A stretch of 64,000 nucleotides of DNA from Lumbricus terrestris. Its lineage: Eukaryota > Annelida > Clitellata > Crassiclitellata > Lumbricidae. The notes under the pieces were generated by a model. That model did not search any database and had not been told where the DNA came from. It worked only from the letters and a program-made list of their open reading frames with translations. A program made the translations under genes and the position numbers. Positions within the stretch are counted from its first letter, which is position 1, and each line of letters begins with the position of its first letter. Location: assembly GCA_949752735.1 (NCBI GenBank), contig OX457050.1, positions 43,526,284-43,590,283 on the forward strand, read 5' to 3'. Shown in pieces: positions 47,646 to 58,245 of the stretch.

Positions 47646-47861
47646 TATATGCACTAAAACCATTAGCAATTTCGCTAAAATGACAGCTTAAATTGGGACC
47701 ATTACAGTGTGGAAATTTAAAAAGTTTCTTCGACAATGGCACATTCATTAAGAGCACATATGTAAAGTTTCTGAAATTGTTAGTCTCCCAAAACGAATCA
47801 GTCGGTGAAATAAGTGCTAAGAACAGACGAACTATTGACCAATCTTCAGCGTAGCCTATTG

Positions 47862-48480
47862 TTTAATTCATTCACTCATTCACTCATTCGGACATTTATA
47901 TAGCGCTCCTTCAAGAAAAACTACTCAGAGGCGCTCCCAACTCCAGCGCGCGCAAAAAGAACAGTTTTAAGTTTAGTAAGGAAGGATCTTGGTAGAGTCC
48001 CAGGGTGTAGGCGTAGCTCAAAAGGAAGGCCATTCCAGACCACTGGTCCAACCACAGAAAAGGCTCGATCCTTCATGGTAGTAGTACGAGCAAAAGGAAC
48101 TAAGAGGACTCCCCTATCAGCAGAGCGTAGCTGACGACGTCCTTGGATACCCAATGAAGAGCTGCATAGCTCACGGAGGTAAGTTGGGGCAAGGCCCTGA
48201 CAACATCGCCATACCAATGCAGCTACCCTGAACTCGATACGCTGGCGAATAGGGAGCCAGTGAAGTACCTCAAGCATGTAGTTTGAGACATGATCATATT
48301 TAGGAATTTTCACAATTAGGCGTGCTTCAGAGCGCAACACCCGGTCAAGACAAGTCAATCTGCTGGATGGGAGACCAGTGTAGAGCGAAGAGCAATAGTC
48401 AATGCGAGATGTAACGAAAGAATGCACTAAAGTAAGAGTAGCAGCAGACGTAAGAGAACGGATGACAGTTGCAGTCATGC
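47862..48480 (-). pseudogene. 5'-truncated L2-like LINE C-terminal part
   Basis: The open frame 48478-47921 gives VTSRIDYCSSLYTGLPSSRL, LHWLPIRQRIEFRVAALVWR, FSVVGPVVWNGLPFELR and a terminal segment typical of L2/CR1 proteins. The 3' end is AGCGCTATATAAATGTCC followed by an ATGAGTGA repeat. It belongs to a different family from 26919-28201 but has the same 3' hallmark. Confidence 0.85.
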
Positions 48481-48583
48481 CATAGTTAAGTCAAGTCAGA
48501 ACCGAATTAGGTAGTAGGCCTAACAGTCTAATAGACAGGTCAATTAGAAATCAATAGGCCTAGGCCTAGGCCTAAATCACAGC

Positions 48584-48866
48584 TGATGATGATCGATGGT
48601 GCTCTGCCCGAAGGCAGGTTTATTGGCTTTACGCCCCTGGAGATGAGATGAGTGAGGTGGTTTCCCGTTACCTTCCCCACAGACAATGATTGGTAATCAA
48701 CTTGCCCAAAGTCGCTCCGCAGCAGCTTGCGCCCCTGCGTTCCACACCTGCTAGCCCGCGATATCTAAATCTCTGAATGCCAACTTCCAGCCCGGGGCTT
48801 GAACCGTAGTCCGTTGCAACCAACAGACGTATACCGCTCTCGCTTACCGGTGTAGCTAACTAGGCC
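48584..48866 (-). mobile_element. Second tRNA-derived SINE family (candidate)
   Basis: On the minus strand, TGGCCTAGTTAGCTACACCGG resembles a tRNA start and box A, and ACGGTTCAAGCCCCGGG holds a box B (GGTTCAAGCCC) at the right distance. A body of about 190 bases follows (GGGGCGCAAGCTGCTGCG, CCTCACTCATCTCATCTCC), ending in a short ATC repeat. Only one copy is present here. Confidence 0.6.
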
Positions 48867-48873
48867 AGTAAGT

Positions 48874-50060
48874 CAGGGGTTCTCAACCGGTGTGTCGCGA
48901 CACACTGGTGTGTCGCGAATAGACTGGCGGTGTGTCGCGTAAAACTGGTGTGTCGCTGGTGTGTCGCGAAGAATTGGTGTGTCGCGAAGAATTTGTGTTG
49001 CGAATTCTCACAGCATATTAAGCCGTCGTTCTTCATTACACTGACTTGATTACTTCAGCAGTTTGACGAGGGTGGACAATAAAAATTCTTTGTACTCTGT
49101 TTATCTATTGCATTTCATCGCAATCCCTACATGAAATATTTTGCGCATGACGCGAAAATCTGCCCTCTTAGTCTTAGCTTACAACATAACACGTTAACGA
49201 TGATATATAAACTTTTGCCCAATGCTGTAATATTCGAAAATGGGGGGAAATTAAAAAAAACGGGAATTTTGCGAATGACGCGGAAATGTGTCCTCTCAGC
49301 CTGTTTAATTGCGTAGACTATTCAAAGTCAAACAATTAACGTAGGTGTAGGCTGAGGTTCATATGACACCAAACTTTTAACCAAAAAATTCCTGCACGCC
49401 TACTTTTCAAGTTTTCAGTGACAATAATGGGACGTTTAGATGGGTAGCGTTTAATTTCGACAGTGGTTAGCTGTCTTTGCCCTGTATATGTTTTCATACT
49501 TTGATGAACTGGATTGACCATGTGGATAATAGATGATAATTTTCATGCTTTTTAAACCTTAAAATAGTTTATATAGCTATCCTATATCAAGCCCATTCGT
49601 TATTCTCGTTAATGGGTAAGACCCCAAGCTTAAAGTGGTCCATGTAGGGACCCTAGCTTAGTTGCTACGCAGCTGTATGTAGCCTACCGGTATTGTACTC
49701 ACAAACCTATCGATCCCGGAGCATCTTTCTCTATAATTATACGAGGCAAAGAAAATTCAGGAAAAAATTGCAAATATAAGGTAGGGATAGTGTTATAAAA
49801 AGACGTGGAATCGTAGATTTAGGTCAGTGGAATTTAGAATTTTCAAATCTCAGAATTTTTAAATCATTGGAAACTGGAAAGTATTCAGTGTCAACATTTC
49901 AATTAATTAGAATTTATAAAAAATTTAAAATGGAAAAAATATATTTTAACTATCTTAAATTTGAAGAGATTGCCATAATTTATGAGGATTGCATGGTGTG
50001 TCGCGAAATTTTGTGGCAAGTTTAGGTGTGTCGCGAGCGGAAAAAGGTTGAGAACCCCTG
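48874..50060. mobile_element. 1.19-kb hAT-Charlie-like non-autonomous element (TSD CAGTAAGT)
   Basis: Perfect ends CAGGGGTTCTCAACC / GGTTGAGAACCCCTG, the well-known hAT-type terminus. CAGTAAGT is duplicated at 48866-48873 and 50061-50068. Subterminal GGTGTGTCGCGA units repeat five or six times at the left and twice at the right; these could be transposase binding sites. The interior is A/T-rich and has no transposase. Confidence 0.93.
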
Positions 50061-50116
50061 CAGTAAGTCACAGCTAAGCCATGAATAATTCTATAGACTT
50101 CATTATTTCTGATGGG

Positions 50117-51500
50117 CAGGGCCGTATTTACTTTGGTGGAGGCCCATGTGCACCGCTGTGGTGGAGGCCCAATGGACATAGGATAATTGTTTTAAAAAAA
50201 TCAATTTTAATGGTGCCGTACGTACCACAGCAATGCCGTCACTAGGGCGCCTCTCCTACAACTTGCAGCAGGATAGGCCTTACAAAATATAAAGTTTAGG
50301 CTGATCTCCATGACATACGTGTAGGCTGTAGCGGCATATAGCCTATGCTGTAAAACTGGTTGCTTAACACTAAATGGCCTAAGTGCTGGATCACTCGATC
50401 CTGGTTCAGTCAAGCCAGAAGTGGGAGGGGCTATCTTACTTACAGTAGAACCCGAGTCAAGCTCTGGATGTCTCTCTCGAGAATTTCATGTATCAGCTGA
50501 AACATGATAAACACGTTCAGGGATCATTTCCTGCTATCTCCGCATGTATCTGGGCTGGTATGTACAGGACACAGCATAAGGTAATCACATATAGTGCCTA
50601 AACGCGGCTTTACAATTCCCGATATAGCCATTGGAATGTATCCGTAGGCCTATGCACGAGAAAAAAAATAGCAACGAGAATAACTAATCTACACATTCCT
50701 TGCACCCGACGATGCATGACGCTTGCTCTTCCCCCCAGTTCAATAGGTTGAGCTGAGCGCGCATGCGTGAAAGATATTTATATGCGGTCCTTGCCAGCGT
50801 TGGGTAAACAGATTCAGACCTAAAGACGGGCCTTAGGGAAATGTCGACGGCTGCCTATTGTTCGCGCTGTCCAGCTAACGTCGGCCGTCTATTGTTCACA
50901 ATGGGAGTAGCCGGCTAACTCCTACCTCGAAGTTGGAATAACGTTTTACCTTGTTTAATTCGCTAATCTCAAGCCGTGCATACGGAAATAACCCAGTATT
51001 CCCGTATAGGCCAGATTTAAGCCAAATATACGAGTTATGCCCTCATGTGCATACGGGCCCTGGTGCTCATGGTCAGTATATAACTGTACTGCGGAACGTT
51101 CATTCTTCAAAATGCAACTGATAAAGAATAGACTTCGCGCACATCGATGGGCAATGATAGGTTGTCCCGTCTGGCTCTGATGAGCATAGAATCAGACCTT
51201 CTGCGTGAAATTAACTTTAATGATCTGGTGACCGAATTTGCCAAGAAGAAACACGCAAAGTTTCATTTAATTTGACATGACTTCATAACCAAGAGAAACT
51301 AATTTCTGACCTCTCAGGCTTTCACGTTTCTTTCAATAATTATTGTTTCTTTGCTTAAAACAGTTGCGTGAAATTGTATCTGTGGGCAGTGCACATTACT
51401 AAAAAGTCTGTAAAAAATTCTTCTTTGTGTGGTGGAGGCCCCTATGTGGTGGAGGCCCGTGGGCACTGGCCCCTTGTGCCCACCCCTAAATCCGGGCCTG
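50117..51500. mobile_element. 1.38-kb hAT-like element (TSD CTGATGGG)
   Basis: The ends CAGGGCCGTATTTAC and TAAATCCGGGCCTG are inverted. CTGATGGG is duplicated at 50109-50116 and 51501-51508. GTGGTGGAGGCCC units repeat near both ends. No transposase found. It contains, at 50931-51062, a diverged copy of the sequence split by the element at 37062-39689. Confidence 0.9.
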
Positions 51501-51508
51501 CTGATGGG

Positions 51509-52000
51509 CTTTATTATTCAGGGCTAAGTCACAGCTAAGCCATGTATATTAAGGCCTATCAGAAATAATGAAGTCCGAAGTCAAGTCCAAAATCATGTCA
51601 GAAGTCAAGTAATAGTCATTTAATTTACAATTATGTCAGAATTAAGGCAGAAAAGTCAATCAAAATTAGCTAAGACAGGATTGAGTCGAATAAAAAAATG
51701 AAGTCGGAAGTGATTTAGGACTAGTGATAGTCATATTAATCACCTTAGGCAGAATTAGGCCTAATAAAGTCAGAATTGGCCTAGGTTACAAAATCAATCA
51801 TTAAGAATTAATTAAATGAGAATTGCCAGAATTAAGTCAAATCAGAATAGAAAATAGACCTACTCCAGAAATAGGTCTAAGTGAGTAGTCAATTAAATCA
51901 TCTAAGTCAAACCAGACAAAGGCAGAATAATTCGGATCAATCTATAGCCTAGGCTATAAGACCTGCTTTATTATAGGCCAAGTCCTATACTTATCGGCAT
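51509..52000. repeat. Degenerate AAGTCAGAATTA minisatellite
   Basis: Loosely periodic AAGTCAGAA, AAGTCCGAAGTCAAG and GTCAGAATTAGGCCTA units. A smaller patch of the same type lies at 48480-48545. Confidence 0.65.
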
Positions 52001-52247
52001 ACGATTGTCGCTAACCATACACTTAAGGGTAATATTGTACGAGCATTAGGGCCCTGTTATAGCAGAGGAAAATCCACGGAAGCCCAGGCCATACCCAAAT
52101 TGCCCAAATGGAGAACATCTGGGGCCAAAATCCGGTGCTGACTGGGGTGCGTCTGCAGGCGTTTCGGTAAAGAAAAGCTATTATTATATATATCATGATT
52201 AATTATTAATATTATTAAAATTATTAATATTATTATTATTGTTATTG

Positions 52248-52278
<31 letters not shown>

Positions 52279-52549
52279 CAAAAGGCTACCCCTTTACCAA
52301 AGCGGGTATCGGGCTAACGAAAGAGCCCGTGAAGGCCACAGCGTTAAAGCGCTGAATAGTAATTGATAGTCTTGGGAAGAGGAAGGACGTCTCCCTTAGA
52401 TCGTCCGATGCCTGCGACAGGTGAAGACCTAAATCAGTTAACCCTTTAGAGGGTAGAGGCAATATTATGTCTTCCTACTGGTCGATGTACTTAGAAGGCA
52501 CTGGAGACGTTCCCGCAAGCATATTATGTTTTAATTCACCATATGTCAC
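52001..52549. other. Unassigned, with an A/T-rich (ATT)n tract
   Basis: The (ATT)n tract at about 52190-52280 may be the tail of an unrecognised SINE or LINE (neighbouring sequence 52060-52170). No gene supported. Confidence 0.4.
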
Positions 52550-52818
52550 TATGGTATGCATGTATGTATGTACGTGTGTATGTATGTGCGTATGTACCTG
52601 TGCATATGTATGTATGTAAACTATGTATGTATGTACGTATGTACCTGTATGTATGTATATATGGTGCATGTATGAATGTACATGTATGTGTGTATGCATG
52701 CATGTAGGCTATGTATGCATGTATGTAAGTATTTGTGTATGTATGCATGTATTATAGGTATGTATGTATGTATGCACCATATATACATATATACATACAT
52801 ACCATACATACATACGGG
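52550..52818. repeat. Degenerate (TATG)n microsatellite
   Basis: TATG units with TACG, TGTG and TGCA variants, turning into ACATACAT near 52785. Frames across it are artefacts. Confidence 0.9.
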
Positions 52819-53535
52819 GAGGTACATCGTCTCGCGACGTTCACGCAGGTGGTGGATGCGTATCTTCTACTTTCTTGTGGATTGTGCAATTGCCAATTCC
52901 CTCGTACTGTACAACTAGGCCTGCCACTTAGTACGAAACCGTACTCTATAATTTCCTATTGTTTTTACTAATGTTTCTTACATGATTGACAACAACACTG
53001 CTTTTTGGTTTCACTTGTTTCTAATTCGTTCATTTGGGCTTAGTGGGCAGTGGCGACAATGTTGCCACTACAAGTTTCGGCTTCATGGGTATAGGACACA
53101 ATATTGCCATTTTTTAAAAGTCAACTTTTCCACATGACGAATATATTTCCTGGTTAGTTAGCAGGCATATAATATGTAATTATTATTGTTGTAGCTGTTC
53201 AGGGCCATTATGCCCTTTAAAGGGTTAACAAATCAATTTCTCTAGAATTGATGGGACCTAGCGTCTCTACTTTTAACAACCGTCTCTGACGATGTTGTGG
53301 TTATTTTAAACAGTCATTCTAATACTCGAAATTTCGATTTCATTGTTCCTGTTGCGCACATTTGTCGCTGCGCGCATTTGTCGCTGCGCGCATTTGTCTG
53401 CGCGCTTTTGTCCTGCGCGCTTTTTTGACCATGCACCGTAGTGCGGCACGTCCGGTAGGCAGAATTTCGAGTACAGATGATGCCAATAACAATAAGTCCA
53501 TGTGATTTTACTGCCTCTATTCACAATAAAACGTG
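52819..53535. other. Unassigned sequence
   Basis: CGCGCATTTGTC repeats three or four times at 53355-53425. Nothing else supported. Confidence 0.4.
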
Positions 53536-53539
53536 GCCC

Positions 53540-53756
53540 AAATGAATAGTGATAGAAAAGCCAGCCAATTGACCAAGTGGACTCCAGAGGGGAAGCGTGG
53601 GAGAGGAAGACCAAGAACAAAACTGGATGGGAACGGTTCGAGAAGATCTGAAGTGCTTGGAGATGATGGAGGATGCTGTTCGGATGGCGATGGACCGGGA
53701 GGAGTGGAGAGACTGCGTTGCCCGATGTGCAGTACTGCACGGGAGGGACTAAGTAC
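53540..53756 (+). pseudogene. LINE C-terminal fragment
   Basis: LTKWTPEGKRGRGRPRTK and, one base shifted, MGTVREDLKCLEMMEDAVRM then REEWRDCVARCAVLHGRD with a stop. GRGRGRP-R-x-K followed by REEWR is the usual RTE-type C-terminus. One frameshift separates the parts. Confidence 0.7.
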
Positions 53757-54097
53757 TAAGTACTTAGTATTCACAATAATGGATCCATTGTCCATTATGC
53801 CAATTTTATGTAAAGAAACACCTTTTGTTCATTGTACTACGCGCCCGACCGACACAACATGTATATTTGCACAACGCCACACAAAGACCTAACAATGAAT
53901 TACAGTAAACACCTATCCAACCAAGCAGGTCAGCCAAACACACAAAGAGTCAGCCACAGGTACACAAAAGTACAGAGACTGCACAAAAATTTATGTTTGC
54001 ATCTCGGCACAGTAATAGCACATCTAATTTATATCACGACTAAGTGTCTCAGTCTTTTCTCAATATTCAACCTCGTATATTTATTTTTAATTACAAA

Positions 54098-55789
54098 TCA
54101 GCAAAGATCAGCAAATAATTCGTCAACTGGAGAAAAGCGGTGGCTAGTACAATGCTCCATAAATTCCTTCTCAATTTCAAACATTTCACCGCATATACCA
54201 CATCCAAACGAATTTTCCACAAACGGTTTTGCATCCTCAGGTGATTCGATGTTGTCAATGAAATCACATTCTCGATGACGACTTTTCGGTAGAGCTCTTG
54301 TCATTTCATTGCAGTCATGAGGCAATTTTCTTTGCATGCGTTCAAATGGTTTATCAATATCTTCAGCACTGCACCGAATGAATGGAACAGATAGATTAGC
54401 ATTTGATTCATTTTCCAATGTATAGTCCTTTCGCTGTATTAACTCATGGCATTTATGCTGTTTAGTTGAAGAACTGCCATTACAATAAAGTTTACTGCAC
54501 ATGTGTTGCATCTCATCTGTGTGAGTTCTGTGTTGATTTAGATCTTTAAGTGATCCGAGTCCTTCATCACCAACTTCACAAATGTATGGTCTTTCTCCAG
54601 CAAGGGTTCCTGTATGACGAGTTAGATCAGTGTCTAACTCATATGACTCATGACTTAACTGGCGCCTGTGTGGTTTCTCTCCAGGATGGGTTCTGATGTG
54701 TTTTGTCAGAGCACCACCCTGAGAAAATGATTTCTGACACAACTTACATTTGTATTGTTTTTCGCCTGTATGGGTTCTCATGTGCACTTTCAGATGACCA
54801 GCTAAAGTAAATGATTTCTGACACAGCTGACATTTGTATGGTTTCTCTCCGGTATGGATTCTCAAGTGTCTTTTCAGATTACCACCTTCAGTAAATGACT
54901 TTTTACATATCTGACATTTGTATGGTTTCTCGCCATTGTGGGTTCTTTTGTGCGCTTTTAGATTACCACTTCCAGTAAATTGTTTCTGACATAGATGGCA
55001 TCCGAACGGTTTCTCCCCAGTATGGGCTCTCATGTGTACTTTCAGAATGCCAAATCTAGTATATGATTTCTGACATAATTGACATTCGTATGGTTTCTCC
55101 TTAGTATGGGTTCTCAAGTGCTTTTTCAGATCACTAGCTGCCGTACATGATTTCTGACATACCTGACATTTATATGGTTTCTCTGCAGTGTGGATTTTCA
55201 TGTGCACTTTCAGATCACCACCTGGGATAAATGATTTCTGACATACCTGACATTTATATGGTTTCTCCGCAGTGTGGATTTTCATGTGCACTTTCAGATC
55301 ACCATCTCGGATAAATGATTTCTGACATACCTGACATTGATATGGTTTCTCCCCAGTGTGGATTTTCATGTGTGCTTTCAGTTGACCACCTGCAGTAAAT
55401 AATTTTTGACAAAATTGACATTTGTATGGTTTCTCCCCAGTGTGGATTTTCATGTGCCTTTTCAGATTATCACCTTCAGCAAATGACTTTTGACATACCT
55501 GGCATTGGTATGGTTTCTCCCCAGTGTGGATTTTCATGTGCCTTTTCAGATTACCACCTTCAGTAAATGACTTTTGACATACCTGGCATTGGTATGGTTT
55601 CTCACCATTGTGGATTTTCATGTGCCTTTTCTGAATACCACATTTAGTAAATGACTTCTGACATAACTGACATTTGCGTGCTTTCTCTCTAGCATGGGTT
55701 TCCATATTTACAGTCAACCAACGTAATTCAGAGTTGTTTTTCCCACATAACTGACATTTGGAAAGGCACTCTCTATTAAATTTTCTCAA
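54098..55789 (-). CDS. C2H2 zinc-finger protein (paralog of 16389-18090)
   Basis: An open frame of 563 codons on the minus strand. It begins without ATG; the first in-frame ATG is at 55705 (535 residues). Twelve well-formed C2H2 fingers in tandem (for example CQVCQKSFTEGGNLKRHMKIH) have TGEKPY or TAEKPY linkers. Flanking them are a decayed first finger (CQLCGKNNSELRWLTVNMETH) and two decayed last ones (RRQLSHESYELDTDLTRH, CEVGDEGLGSLKDLNQH). The acidic spacer and tail finger GCGICGEMFEIEKEFMEHCTSH with DELFADLC match the plus-strand paralog. It is probably a nuclear DNA-binding regulator. Several neighbouring fingers are near-duplicates, pointing to expansion within the array. It may still be expressed through an upstream exon that was not found. 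Confidence 0.75.
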   Translation of the reverse strand: MRKFNRECLSKCQLCGKNNSELRWLTVNMETHAREKARKCQLCQKSFTKCGIQKRHMKIHNGEKPYQCQVCQKSFTEGGNLKRHMKIHTGEKPYQCQVCQKSFAEGDNLKRHMKIHTGEKPYKCQFCQKLFTAGGQLKAHMKIHTGEKPYQCQVCQKSFIRDGDLKVHMKIHTAEKPYKCQVCQKSFIPGGDLKVHMKIHTAEKPYKCQVCQKSCTAASDLKKHLRTHTKEKPYECQLCQKSYTRFGILKVHMRAHTGEKPFGCHLCQKQFTGSGNLKAHKRTHNGEKPYKCQICKKSFTEGGNLKRHLRIHTGEKPYKCQLCQKSFTLAGHLKVHMRTHTGEKQYKCKLCQKSFSQGGALTKHIRTHPGEKPHRRQLSHESYELDTDLTRHTGTLAGERPYICEVGDEGLGSLKDLNQHRTHTDEMQHMCSKLYCNGSSSTKQHKCHELIQRKDYTLENESNANLSVPFIRCSAEDIDKPFERMQRKLPHDCNEMTRALPKSRHRECDFIDNIESPEDAKPFVENSFGCGICGEMFEIEKEFMEHCTSHRFSPVDELFADLC

Positions 55790-56017
55790 TGCAGCTGTCA
55801 GATTTTCATAATGTGTAAACGATTTCTCGATTTCTCAAGTACAGTAACTAATGCAAAACGGTTTTTCACGAAAATGGATTTCTATGTCTTTCAGTAAAAT
55901 TACCAGAATATGCAACTGGTTCTTAGTACAATTTGCATTTTTGTGGCATAAATAGTATCCATGTGAAAACATATAATGCAAGTTGTCGATTATTTCTGGT
56001 TCAGCACCGAAGTGCAA
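55790..56017 (-). pseudogene. Decayed fingers upstream of the zinc-finger frame
   Basis: The same minus-strand frame continues upstream as YLCHKNANCTKNQLHILVIL, FREKPFCISYCT, a TGA stop, then EIEKSFTHYENLTAAL. These are finger-and-linker remnants with lost cysteines and histidines. They mirror the decayed 5' fingers of the paralog. Confidence 0.6.
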
Positions 56018-56019
56018 CC

Positions 56020-56585
56020 TTTCTCAAGTTTCATTTCTCATTACAAACTCTTGTGCAACAAAGTAAACAATTGCCCTCACATAAATAAATGTAGAATAGC
56101 ACATCCTAAAGTTCTTCAGTTGCAATGTTTACTGAGGAAGAAAGAATTAATGGTTTAAAATCTGCTGGTAAATATGTCCACTCCAACATTGTCTTTGATG
56201 TAAATCAATGATTGTAGGTCTACTCAAAATTAATGACCACACTGAGGAGTTCTGACACACAGGGCTCTGGTCATCTTCATGCACTTGCAAAAAGAACTTG
56301 TGGCACCTATTCAGAAGAAGAACATGAACATCTTAGTAAGAAACTGTGTTTCAAGATATAAAATATATTTTTTAATCACCGTTCAAAATTAAATGATAAT
56401 TTCTGTTTCATTAAGGTCAGGATGATTTCTATTTTGATATGAATGAATAGTTGGTCAATGCATTAAAGCATTAATTAATTAGTATTCATTTCTCAATCAC
56501 GTCAATATCTCGCTACCTGGTAAAACTACAGCTAAATTATTTTAATGTCATCAATGCCAAAATTGATGTTGGTAAATAAGCAGTT
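56020..56585 (-). other. Upstream sequence shared with the plus-strand zinc-finger locus
   Basis: The complement of 56020-56340 aligns in blocks with 16040-16388 (see that entry). Beyond 56340 no similarity is obvious. Confidence 0.5.
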
Positions 56586-57500
56586 TTGAAATGTCTATGA
56601 TAACATTCATCAACCCAGATTTCACTTAAGAAATAAATGTTTCTAATTAACGCTAATTCTGCTTAAACAAGAACTATTGCTTCAATCCAACTTTATTTAA
56701 CTAGAAATTTCTTATCAATCCAACTTCGATCGATACAGGAATCTTTCCATCAAGTAAACTTCTATTAGGCAAAACACCTAACTGATTCAGCTCCATTGTG
56801 ACAAACTTGTAATTCATTCGTGGTGGCTTTGATGGAAAATGTTGGACTTAAATGGAAGTTGGATTGACGAAAGAATATCTTGCTAAATTGTAGTTGGAAT
56901 GATGGTAAGAATTTTTTAAAACAGAATATCGATTGATAAAATGTTTCTTTAATTTAATGAAAGATGAATTGATGCGCAGATGTCAGTTCTTGAAGGCGGC
57001 CATCTTGAACATGTTCCACCTATCGTTCAAAGGCTATATGCTCTGCGCTCCAGACCACATGACTTTGAAATCTTCTTACTTATCAATATACGGTATTGAC
57101 GACATTGAAATAATTCAGCTACGTGTAACATAATATCGTTTAACCGAAATAAAATGAAAAGAATTTTTACTAGCGCAAGGTAATTATTTTTTACAATCCG
57201 GCAACTTTGGCACGAATCATTCTTTTCAACCAGGGGTCTATTTAAATAAGAAATCATCTACTTTATCCAGCTTCTATTTCCTCAATAACTGTTTTTCTAA
57301 ATCCAATTCCAATTTGAATAACAATTATTTCTAATCAATAGAGCGCCAATTTCAGCAATTTGTTTTCATAAATTCCACTTCTATTGGAGTAAAAATTATT
57401 TTTATCAATCCGATTTCCATTCAGCAAGAATTTTTTCGTCAATCCAACTTGTATGCCATCAACACAGAATCCAACGCAATGGAAAATTTTTTATTCCGCT
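56586..57500. repeat. Diverged motif field (TCAATCCAACTTC / GAAGTTGGATTGA)
   Basis: Complement-orientation units at 56610-56800 and 57260-57450, forward units at 56850-56900. They are diverged forms of the AGAAGCTGGATTGATGAAA motif, in an arrangement that could be an old foldback element. No clean termini found. No gene supported. Confidence 0.5.
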
Positions 57501-57858
57501 AAAACGATAGATTGCCCAGCAACACAATATTTACACGGCTTAACCCAGGTTATAAGTAACTTTTATCAGTTCATTACATGAAACTGAATATAACGAGAAA
57601 CGATAATCATTGCTTCCTTGTCATAGGACCTTCAACTGTAGGCCGGGATCTGCAAGACTCAACTTTAACTTCGAACTATTCAATGATCAACACCAACAAT
57701 GGCCGACAAATGCATTGTAAGCTTAAGACAAAACTGTATAAAATATATGATAAGAAATGATCCGTAGTCGTAATTTAAATTCTATTTAAACGCAAATCTG
57801 ACTTCCACGTCCATCCGTACAAAATGGCGAGCGACACTAGATGGGTCTTATGGTGCAA

Positions 57859-57892
<34 letters not shown>

Positions 57893-58245
57893 TATTCTTT
57901 AATGCAACCAGTTGCAAAACAGCACTCTGGTGAACAAGTATCACATATAAAAACTTCACACACGACATCAAAAAAGACTATCGACAAAACAAAGTAACTA
58001 GTATGTAAAGAGCATTCTAGTTACAAATGTTTTCCTCATCTGATTATCTGTTCTTGGTAACACCCGGTCATGGTGTCTGGGGCGTAAATTATGACCCGTT
58101 TGCTTCACTGGGGGGAGCAACTCATGGATAAAAGTTGGCGTGAAAAAGTATCGCTCTGCCATCTAGTGAATATCAGATTCTGTATATCCACAAACAGAAT
58201 TTAAACTCACTAAACTACATAGGGGAGATAGTACTCCCCTACATA
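57501..58245. other. Unassigned, with (AAGT)n
   Basis: GTAAGTAAGTAAG tract at 57860-57892; otherwise nothing supported. Confidence 0.45.
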
